Shown piece by piece: positions 1 to 5,246 of a DNA stretch of 8,306 bases. Where the stretch lies: positions 1 to 8,306 of the forward strand of contig DVJH01000030.1 in NCBI GenBank assembly GCA_018710795.1. Direction: 5' to 3'. Below the pieces are notes generated by a model. It was not told the DNA's origin. It saw only the letters and a program-made list of their open reading frames with translations, and searched no databases. Position numbers and translations under genes: made by a program. Origin of the DNA: Candidatus Galligastranaerophilus gallistercoris (GTDB taxonomy: Bacteria; Cyanobacteriota; Vampirovibrionia; Gastranaerophilales; Gastranaerophilaceae). Within the stretch, counting starts at the first letter, position 1. Each line of letters begins with the position of its first letter.

Positions 1-50
1 TTATTTATCGACACCTAACAACACAATCCCGAAGCTAACAACACATAGCT
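1..50. other. Left-edge non-coding stretch, probably the 3' end of an upstream transcript
   Basis: No complete gene is visible. On the plus strand the first stop codons are TAA at 16-18 in frame 1, TGA at 50-52 in frame 2 and TAA at 36-38 in frame 3. An upstream plus-strand gene could therefore end here, a few tens of bases before the terminator at 51, but too little is visible to say which frame is coding. The stretch also contains the 15-45 direct repeat listed separately. Confidence 0.4.
15..45. repeat. Two-copy 11-base direct repeat, 20-base period
   Basis: The 11-mer CTAACAACACA occurs at 15-25 and again identically at 35-45, with 9 unrelated bases between. The copies sit directly upstream of the terminator hairpin. 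The 6-mer GACACC at 10-15 also recurs at 51-56 as the start of the terminator stem. Only two copies are in view; the window edge may hide more. The function is unknown, and chance similarity in CA-rich sequence is possible. Confidence 0.5.
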
Positions 51-80
51 GACACCGTTTAAGACGGTGTCTTTTAATTT
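51..80 (+). terminator. Rho-independent terminator of an upstream plus-strand transcript
   Basis: GACACCGT (51-58) pairs perfectly with ACGGTGTC (64-71), giving an 8-bp GC-containing stem with a 5-base loop. It is followed at once by TTTTAATTT (72-80). The T-rich tract lies only on the plus-strand 3' side, so the terminator acts on plus-strand transcription entering from the left. It insulates the rpmF operon from whatever precedes it. Confidence 0.85.
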
Positions 81-170
81 ATTAGGGGCGATACAAAAAA
101 ATAATTATAATGAAAATTTTAAAAATTCCCCAATGCGTCAAAAACGCTTTAAATACCCTTAAAATCACTT

Positions 171-206
171 TTGTTTAACATTTATTACTCTTTGATTCCT
201 TATAAT
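171..206 (+). promoter_or_regulatory. Candidate promoter upstream of rpmF (perfect -10)
   Basis: A perfect TATAAT lies at 201-206. The best -35-like hexamer is TTAACA at 175-180, with a 20-base spacer that is longer than the usual 16-18. At normal spacing the upstream hexamers match poorly, and there is no extended -10 TGN. It may be a weak or activator-dependent promoter, or a chance match in AT-rich DNA. It overlaps the start of the second candidate at 208-236. Confidence 0.35.
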
Positions 207-207
207 G

Positions 208-236
208 TTGACATTAAAAGCTTTTTTTCAGAGAAT
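208..236 (+). promoter_or_regulatory. Candidate sigma-70 promoter for the rpmF-plsX-fab operon
   Basis: A consensus TTGACA lies at 208-213 with a 17-base spacer to GAGAAT (231-236), which keeps the key A2 and T6 of the -10 box (4 of 6 matches). It would start transcription near 243 and leave a leader of about 65 bases before the rpmF ATG. The spacer contains the palindrome AAAAGCTTTT at 216-225, a possible operator but weak in AT-rich sequence. I see no recognisable FapR-type operator here. Confidence 0.5.
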
Positions 237-307
237 AGGTAGTGTGGCTTTTGTCGCATGCAAAGTTACTCATGAATACAAAATTTTAATATAAAGGAAA
301 ACTAAAA

Positions 308-679
308 ATGGCAGTACCTAAGAAGAGAACGGGCAAATCGGCTCAGGCAAAAAGAAGAGCTAACTGGAAAGCTTCACTCGTTGCGGTTACAAAATGTTCC
401 AAATGCGGTGCAGACGTTCCCACGCACACGGTTTGTCCCGAATGTGGTTCATATAAAGGCAAAGTAGTAAGCATTAAAAACCCTGACTACGTTGCTTCTG
501 TTGAAGAACCCAAAAAAGAAACAAAAACAAAAGCAAAAAGAACAACCAAAAAAGCAAAAGCTGAAACGGCGGAAGTAAAAGAAGAAGTTGTTGAAGAAAC
601 AAAAGAAGAAGTTAAATCCGAAGAAACAACCGAATCTGTCGAAGAAGCCAAAGCTGAAGAAACAAAAACCGAGGAATAA
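308..679 (+). CDS. rpmF: 50S ribosomal protein L32 with a long charged C-terminal tail
   Basis: Structural protein of the large ribosomal subunit. The N-terminus MAVPKKRTGKS and the following Lys/Arg-rich segment with RRANWKAS are typical of L32. A zinc ribbon follows, with Cys30-x2-Cys33 and Cys43-x2-Cys46, the zinc-binding form of the protein. L32 usually ends near residue 57-65. Here about 60 more residues of low-complexity Lys/Glu/Ala/Thr/Val follow: residues 66-85 are mainly basic, and 86-123 are strongly acidic with 17 Glu against 5 Lys. The ATG is preceded by AAAGGAAA at 293-300. It is the first gene of the operon, 26 bases before plsX, an arrangement common in bacteria that ties ribosome and lipid production together. 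The core assignment is very secure; the function of the tail is unknown. Confidence 0.96.
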   Translation: MAVPKKRTGKSAQAKRRANWKASLVAVTKCSKCGADVPTHTVCPECGSYKGKVVSIKNPDYVASVEEPKKETKTKAKRTTKKAKAETAEVKEEVVEETKEEVKSEETTESVEEAKAEETKTEE

Positions 680-705
680 GCAATAATTTTATTGGGGAAT
701 TTAGT

Positions 706-1755
706 ATGACGAGAATAGCAATAGACGCTATGGGTGGAGATTATGCCCCCGCTGCAATCGTAGACGGTGCGGTTTGGGCTGCGAGAGATTACAATATACC
801 GATTGAACTCGTCGGTAAAGAAGATGAAATCAAGCGCGAGCTTGACAGAATTGCCAAAAAAGGCATAAGTTCCAACAGAGGCGGATACTATACCCATAAA
901 ATTAAAGTTGACTTATCCAAACTTGATATCAAAATCACAAACGCCGAAGAAGTTATCGAAATGGGCGAAGCGGTCGGGCAAGCCATAAGAAAGAAGAAAA
1001 AATCTTCAATCGTGCTTGCCGTTGATGCTGTTGCAAAAGGCTCATCCGACGCCGTTGTTGCCGCAGGCTCAACAGGAGCCGCCATGGCTTCAAGCCTTTT
1101 CGGTTTAGGCAGATTAACGGGGATTGAGCGCCCCGCTATTGCGCTGACATTGCCTACGATTAAAAAACCCTTTATGCTTTTGGATGCGGGCGCAAACAGC
1201 TCATGCTCGCCCGAGATGTTATATCAATTTGCGCTGATGGGCTCGACCTTTGTTAAAAACGTATACGGATATGAAAACCCCAGAGTAGGTGTTTTAAATA
1301 TCGGTGAAGAAGCGGGAAAAGGCAATGAGCTTGTTCAAACGGCATATAAGCTTCTTGAAGAAAATAAAGACGGGCTTAATTTCATAGGAAACGTTGAAGG
1401 TAAAGAAATTTTTAAAGGCTCATGCGATGTTATCGTTTGCGACGGCTTTGTCGGAAACGTTGCTCTTAAAATGATTGAAGGTTCGTCTTCAATGCTTTTT
1501 GAAATGATTAAACAGGAATTTTGTTCAAATATTATTTCAATGGCAATCGGGCTTCTTGCAAAACCTTTCATGAAGAGGATTTATAAAAGAATTAACTATG
1601 AAGAATTCGGCGGCGCTTTGCTGCTCGGCGTTAAAGGCATTACCGTAATATCCCACGGAAGAAGCACGTCTTATGCAATAAGAAACGCCGTAAGAGTTGC
1701 CAAAGATGCGGTTGAATCAGGCGTCAATAAAAAAATATCGGAATTTTTTCAATAA
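706..1755 (+). CDS. plsX: Phosphate acyltransferase PlsX
   Basis: Converts acyl-ACP and inorganic phosphate to acyl-phosphate, the donor used by PlsY to acylate glycerol-3-phosphate. It is a peripheral membrane enzyme that begins phospholipid synthesis. Family motifs run the full length: IDAMGGDYAP (6-15), AAGSTGA (119-125), LLDAGAN (158-164), GVLNIGEE (195-202) with KGNEL (205-209), DVIVCDGFVGNVALK (241-255), FGGALLLGVKG (301-311) and a C-terminal HGRS (318-321), where HGSS is usual. At 349 residues it is slightly longer than most PlsX. The excess is about 22 residues at roughly 52-73, between the helix after LVGKEDEI and the ITNAEEVIEM segment, judged from remembered PlsX sequences. A GGGGA ribosome binding site at 694-698 lies 7 bases before the ATG. 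It is co-transcribed with rpmF and fabH by position. Confidence 0.95.
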   Translation: MTRIAIDAMGGDYAPAAIVDGAVWAARDYNIPIELVGKEDEIKRELDRIAKKGISSNRGGYYTHKIKVDLSKLDIKITNAEEVIEMGEAVGQAIRKKKKSSIVLAVDAVAKGSSDAVVAAGSTGAAMASSLFGLGRLTGIERPAIALTLPTIKKPFMLLDAGANSSCSPEMLYQFALMGSTFVKNVYGYENPRVGVLNIGEEAGKGNELVQTAYKLLEENKDGLNFIGNVEGKEIFKGSCDVIVCDGFVGNVALKMIEGSSSMLFEMIKQEFCSNIISMAIGLLAKPFMKRIYKRINYEEFGGALLLGVKGITVISHGRSTSYAIRNAVRVAKDAVESGVNKKISEFFQ

Positions 1756-1779
1756 TAATTTAGCTTAAGGAAATATAAA

Positions 1780-2781
1780 ATGAACCACAGACCCGTAAAA
1801 ATAGTATCAGTCGGAAAAGCCGTACCGAAAACGGTTATTACAAATGATGACTTAACGAAAATTTTAGATACTTCCGACGAATGGATTTCAACCAGAACGG
1901 GTATTAAACAAAGGTATATAGCCTCGGGTGATGAAAATTCAACCCAATTCGGCATAGAGGCGGCAAAAGATGCGCTAAACAAAGCAAAAATGTCCGGTGA
2001 AGAAATTGACGCAATTATTGTTGCAAGCTCAAACCCTTATAATATTTATCCTTCGTGCGCCTGTGTCATTCAAGATGCAATTAATGCAAAAAAAGGTCCC
2101 GCTTTTGATATAACGGCGGCATGCACGGGCATGCTTTATGCCATGGAAATCGGCAGAAGCTTTATAACTACGGGTAAGTATAAAAATATTCTTCTTGTTG
2201 CAACGGATACCAATTCAAAATTTTTGGACTGGACAGACAGAGCCACCTGTGTGCTTTTCGGAGACGGTGCCGGAGCAATGATTTTATCCGAATCGGATGA
2301 CGGCGTTGATGATATTATTTCTTTAAATATCCATGCCGACGGTTCTTTAGGAAATTATATTACAATGAATCTTGCGGGCGAAAATTGTCCTCTGGTTGAG
2401 CCTTCAACAATTCCGCAGCAAAAAATCGGCATGGTCGGAAAAGAAGTATATAAATTTGTTGTTCAAACAATGCCCGAGTCGATTATGAGCTCTTTAAGCG
2501 ATGCAAAGCTTGAGCCGAAAGATATAGATTATCTGGTTCCCCATCAGGCAAATTTAAGAATTATAGAAGGACTTCAAAGCAGACTCGAGTTTTCAAATGA
2601 TCAGGTTGTCGTTAATATAGATAAATACGGTAATACATCGGCGGCTTCCGTTCCCATTGCGCTTTCGGAGGCATTGGAATCGGGTAAAATCAAGACTCCT
2701 TCAAAGGCCATATTGTGCGCATTCGGTGCGGGCATGGCGTGGGGTTCTGCCGTTGTAAGATTAAGAGAAGGTTTAAAATAA
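1780..2781 (+). CDS. fabH: Beta-ketoacyl-ACP synthase III
   Basis: Condenses an acyl-CoA primer, usually acetyl-CoA, with malonyl-ACP to start fatty-acid elongation in the cytoplasm. The thiolase-fold catalytic triad is complete: Cys115 in DITAACTGM, His255 in VPHQAN and Asn285 in KYGNTSAAS. The N-terminal SDEWISTRTGIKQRYIA (32-48), GDGAGAMIL (161-169) and the C-terminal FGAGMAWGSAVVR (315-327) are standard for FabH. A length of 333 residues is normal. The segment normally read as MNG(R/K)EV is MVGKEV here (218-223), a small departure away from the triad. The ATG at 1780 is preceded by TAAGGAAA (1766-1773). It lies 24 bases after plsX and 19 bases before the fabD ATG, so it is clearly part of the operon. 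Primer preference cannot be read from the sequence. Confidence 0.95.
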   Translation: MNHRPVKIVSVGKAVPKTVITNDDLTKILDTSDEWISTRTGIKQRYIASGDENSTQFGIEAAKDALNKAKMSGEEIDAIIVASSNPYNIYPSCACVIQDAINAKKGPAFDITAACTGMLYAMEIGRSFITTGKYKNILLVATDTNSKFLDWTDRATCVLFGDGAGAMILSESDDGVDDIISLNIHADGSLGNYITMNLAGENCPLVEPSTIPQQKIGMVGKEVYKFVVQTMPESIMSSLSDAKLEPKDIDYLVPHQANLRIIEGLQSRLEFSNDQVVVNIDKYGNTSAASVPIALSEALESGKIKTPSKAILCAFGAGMAWGSAVVRLREGLK

Positions 2782-2784
2782 CCA

Positions 2785-2793
2785 AGGTAGGAG
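2785..2793 (+). promoter_or_regulatory. Ribosome binding site that decides the fabD start
   Basis: AGGTAGGAG precedes two adjacent in-frame starts, TTG at 2798 and ATG at 2801. Spacing from GGAG is 4 bases to the TTG and 7 to the ATG, so the ATG is favoured. Starting there also places the oxyanion glutamine at residue 11, as in the E. coli enzyme. Confidence 0.75.
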
Positions 2794-2800
2794 TAAATTG

Positions 2801-3760
2801 ATGAATAAAATTGCATTTATGTTCCCGGGTCAAGGTTCTCAAGCCGTTGGCATGGGGCAGGATTTGTACGAGAATTTTCAATCCGCAAGAAAAATTTTTG
2901 ATACCGCAAATGATATTTTAAAAAAAGATATTAAAAAACTTTGTTTTGAAGGACCCGAAGAAGAATTAAAACAGACGATAAACACTCAAAGCTGCCTTTT
3001 AACGGTTTCGATTGCCGCAATGAGCGCATTTTATGAAAAAACGAATAATTCAATTAAACCCGACTATACCCTCGGGCATTCTTTGGGCGAATACAGCGCA
3101 ATGTTTGCATCGGGTGTTATGGATTTGGAAAATGTATTAAAAGCCATTCAAAAACGCTCAGATGTTATGCAAAATGCCTGCAACAATTCAAGAGGCGGCG
3201 CAATGGCAGCTATACTGGGCGCAAATGAAGAAATTATAAAAGAATGCTTGGTTGAAGCTTCAATTAAAGGTTTGGTTTCGGTTGCAAACTATAATGAACC
3301 CAACCAAATCGTCATCACGGGTGAAGCCGATGCGGTTAATTATGCGGGCGAACTGATTAAGCAAAAGGGTGCAAAAAGAGTTGTACCTCTTGCTGTTTCA
3401 GGCGGTTTTCATTCAAAATTGATGCAGAGCGCAAGTGATGAATTTGTTGATTTTGTAAAAACGCTTGAAATCAAAAATGCAACAATTCCCGTTGTTACAA
3501 ACGTTGATGCAAATCTTACGATTAATAAAGAAGATTTTATTCAAAAAATGCCGGTCCAAATTTCAAACAGCGTTTATTGGACACAATCAATTCAAAAGCT
3601 GGTTGAACTCGGCGTCGATACTTTTATTGAATTCGGCTCGGGAAAAGTTTTATCGGGTTTGAACAGAAAAATTTGCCCCGATACGGTAAAAACATATAAT
3701 GTTAGTGATACCGCTTCATTAAACAGTGTTATTGATGCGCTTAATTTAATGAGCGTTTAA
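2801..3760 (+). CDS. fabD: Malonyl-CoA:ACP transacylase
   Basis: Transfers malonyl from CoA to acyl carrier protein, supplying the extender for FabH and the elongating synthases. The protein is 319 residues from the ATG. Visible motifs are FPGQGSQ with the oxyanion Gln11, the nucleophile elbow GHSLGEYSA with Ser94, Arg119 in QKRSDVMQ (binds the malonyl carboxylate), the active-site His204 in GGFHSKLM, and the C-terminal EFGSGKVLSGLNRK. These align with E. coli Ser92, Arg117 and His201. An alternative TTG start one codon upstream is possible but has poorer spacing. It sits between fabH and fabG with a 17-base gap to fabG. The holo-ACP partner gene is not in this window. Confidence 0.95.
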   Translation: MNKIAFMFPGQGSQAVGMGQDLYENFQSARKIFDTANDILKKDIKKLCFEGPEEELKQTINTQSCLLTVSIAAMSAFYEKTNNSIKPDYTLGHSLGEYSAMFASGVMDLENVLKAIQKRSDVMQNACNNSRGGAMAAILGANEEIIKECLVEASIKGLVSVANYNEPNQIVITGEADAVNYAGELIKQKGAKRVVPLAVSGGFHSKLMQSASDEFVDFVKTLEIKNATIPVVTNVDANLTINKEDFIQKMPVQISNSVYWTQSIQKLVELGVDTFIEFGSGKVLSGLNRKICPDTVKTYNVSDTASLNSVIDALNLMSV

Positions 3761-3777
3761 TTGACAAGGAGAAATAT

Positions 3778-4506
3778 ATGACGGATAAAAAAGTTGCACT
3801 TATAACGGGCGCTTCAAGAGGGATAGGAAGAGCATGCGCCATTGAACTTGCAAAAGCGGGTTTGGATATTGTTATAAATTATGCGGGCAACGATGAGGCT
3901 GCGCAAAAAACGGTTGATGACATTCTGGCGCTCGGCGTTAAATGCGTAAAAAAGAAATTTAATGTAGCAGACAAAGATGCCGTTGAAGCCGCAATTCAAG
4001 AAATCGTAAATGAATTCGGACGGATTGATGTTCTTGTAAATAATGCGGGAATTACACGAGACGGTTTATTTATGAGAATGTCGGATGTTCAATGGCTTGA
4101 TGTTATAAATACAAATTTAAATTCGGCATATTATGTTACAAATCCCGTTTCAAAAATAATGATTAAACAAAGATCGGGCGCCATTGTTAATATGGCAAGT
4201 ATTTCGGGGATTTACGGCAATGCGGGGCAGGCAAATTATTCGACCGCAAAAGCAGGTTTAATCGGTTTTACGAAGGCTCTTGCAAAAGAACTTGCTTCAA
4301 GAAACATAAGAGTTAACGCCGTTGCCCCCGGGTTTATTCAAACGGATATGACAAAAGATTTACCCATGGATAAAATCATTGAAAGAATTCCCTTAAAAAA
4401 ACTGGGGCAGCCCGAGGACATTGCGGCAGCGGTTAAATTTTTGGCACTTGATACAAATTACATAACGGGACAGGTATTATCCGTTGATGGCGGGCTTGTT
4501 ATATAA
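3778..4506 (+). CDS. fabG: 3-oxoacyl-ACP reductase (NADPH-dependent, SDR family)
   Basis: Reduces beta-ketoacyl-ACP to 3-hydroxyacyl-ACP, the first reduction in each elongation cycle. It is a classical short-chain dehydrogenase: the cofactor motif TGASRGIG (10-17) carries an Arg that suits NADPH, followed by NNAG (88-91), Asn113, and the catalytic Ser141, Tyr154 and Lys158 in the NASI-like and QANYSTAKAG segments. PGFIQTDM (184-191) and the C-terminal VDGGLVI close the fold. The 242-residue length is normal. The region KIMIKQRSGAIVNMASISG resembles FabG of cyanobacteria and Firmicutes. A strong AAGGAGA lies at 3766-3772, 5 bases before the ATG. SDR enzymes are often misassigned on sequence alone, but the fab operon context makes FabG secure. 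The last 20 bases overlap the next gene. Confidence 0.95.
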   Translation: MTDKKVALITGASRGIGRACAIELAKAGLDIVINYAGNDEAAQKTVDDILALGVKCVKKKFNVADKDAVEAAIQEIVNEFGRIDVLVNNAGITRDGLFMRMSDVQWLDVINTNLNSAYYVTNPVSKIMIKQRSGAIVNMASISGIYGNAGQANYSTAKAGLIGFTKALAKELASRNIRVNAVAPGFIQTDMTKDLPMDKIIERIPLKKLGQPEDIAAAVKFLALDTNYITGQVLSVDGGLVI

Positions 4507-5146
4507 AAACAGAATAATAATTTTTCTTTGCGCTATGGTAATTTTTTGCCATAGTGCAAATGCTTATGACGGCGCTCCTTTTTTGTATGAATTCGGACAT
4601 TCAAGCGATATTTATATAGATACCGAAAAAAATCAATCCGCAGAAAAACAAAAAAGAAGAGAATTGTCGGATGCAAAAGAAATTCTTTATCAAAAAGGGA
4701 TTAAACGCTCGCCCAAAGATTTTGTAAAATATATAAAAAAGAACGATAAAGAAGCAATACAATTGTTGTTAAATGCGGGTTTTGACCCTAATATGAACAT
4801 AAATGCGAATTATCCAATTTATTATGCGGCAAAATTTAATAAACCGGAAATCGTTCATATTTTGTTAAAAGCAGGGGCTGACCCCAATAAAGATTTTACT
4901 TCCCCCTTAAGATTCGCAATTTTAAACGGGGATTACGACTGCGTGCATGATTTAATTGATTACGGCGCAAAGGTTAATTATACCGACATGCTTTTTGATG
5001 AAACGCTTCTGTATACGGCATTAAAGAAAAAAGAATACGACATTGCGATGCTTTTATTAAATTCGGGTGCAAAAATTGACAATAAAACATATCTTCTTAT
5101 CAAAAGAAAGAAACTTGAAAAAAAGCTGGGGATAATAGTTGAGTGA
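4487..5146 (+). CDS. Predicted secreted ankyrin-repeat protein
   Basis: Function unknown. From the ATG at 4487 the product has 219 residues. Residues 1-26 form a Sec-type signal peptide: Lys7 and Arg9, then a hydrophobic core IIIFLCAMVIF, ending in SANA, with likely cleavage after Ala26. The Cys at 21 lacks a good lipobox, so it is probably not a lipoprotein. A charged linker (about 45-73) leads to four ankyrin-like repeats near 75-105, 107-137, 138-168 and 170-200. The best are repeats 1 and 2, with LLLNAGFDPN and YYAAKFNKPEIVHILLKAGADPN; repeats 3 and 4 are more diverged. A Lys-rich helix ends the protein. It likely binds a protein in the periplasm or outside the cell. The start overlaps fabG by 20 bases in another frame with only a poor GGACAGG ribosome site (4469-4475), so translation is probably coupled to fabG. 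In-frame TTG starts at 4484 and 4496 are alternatives. Confidence 0.8.
   Translation: MAGLLYKNRIIIFLCAMVIFCHSANAYDGAPFLYEFGHSSDIYIDTEKNQSAEKQKRRELSDAKEILYQKGIKRSPKDFVKYIKKNDKEAIQLLLNAGFDPNMNINANYPIYYAAKFNKPEIVHILLKAGADPNKDFTSPLRFAILNGDYDCVHDLIDYGAKVNYTDMLFDETLLYTALKKKEYDIAMLLLNSGAKIDNKTYLLIKRKKLEKKLGIIVE
4527..4560 (+). promoter_or_regulatory. 15-bp RNA hairpin inside the signal-peptide codons
   Basis: TTTGCGCTATGGTAA (4527-4541) pairs with TTGCCATAGTGCAAA (4546-4560) around a TTTT loop. Thirteen pairs are Watson-Crick. The other two (4532 with 4555, 4539 with 4548) are G-U in the plus-strand RNA but would be C-A mismatches in the opposite strand, so the structure belongs to the sense transcript. 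It starts 20 bases after the fabG stop. No T tract follows, so it is not a normal intrinsic terminator. Possible roles are 3'-end protection of the fab mRNA after processing, attenuation, or slowing ribosomes during signal-peptide synthesis. The structure is seen directly; its role is inferred. Confidence 0.6.
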
Positions 5147-5182
5147 GTATTAAGAAAAGTTAAAATAAACGGTAATTTTTCC

Positions 5183-5232
5183 TTAAAATTTTTGAAAAAA
5201 TATGCATAATGTGCAATTCTAGTGTGTAGGGA
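5183..5232 (+). promoter_or_regulatory. Possible weak promoter and distant ribosome site before the membrane protein gene
   Basis: The 100-base gap between the ankyrin gene and 5247 is very AT-rich. A -10-like CATAAT lies at 5205-5210 with a poor -35-like TTAAAA (5183-5188) 16 bases upstream. A TTGAAA at 5192-5197 has no good -10 at normal distance. The only Shine-Dalgarno-like sequence is GGGAG at 5228-5232, 14 bases from the ATG at 5247, which is longer than usual. No terminator is visible in the gap, so readthrough from the ankyrin gene is also possible. Confidence 0.25.
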
Positions 5233-5246
5233 GCGATAATTATAAA

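Noticed and set aside
135..147. GCGT/ACGC inverted repeat with a 5-base loop
   Set aside because: Only 4 bp of stem with flanking mismatches and no T tract; too weak for a terminator or operator claim.
110..178. 22-codon reading frame starting MKILKIPQ
   Set aside because: No ribosome binding site at a usable distance, and such short frames are common by chance in AT-rich DNA.
205..294. 29-codon reading frame ending at the rpmF ribosome binding site, a possible leader peptide
   Set aside because: Its ATG overlaps the candidate -10 box and has no Shine-Dalgarno sequence upstream. No run of regulatory codons or attenuator hairpin is visible.
487..897. Minus-strand reading frame of 136 codons opposite rpmF and plsX
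   Set aside because: It is rich in Ser, Val and Phe because it mirrors the Lys/Glu-rich tail codons of L32. It has no family motifs and both overlapping plus-strand genes are secure.
3761..3789. TTGACA between fabD and fabG with GATAAA 17 bases downstream, a possible internal promoter
   Set aside because: The TTGACA overlaps the fabD-fabG junction and ribosome site, the -10 is poor and would lie within fabG codons, so coincidence is likelier.
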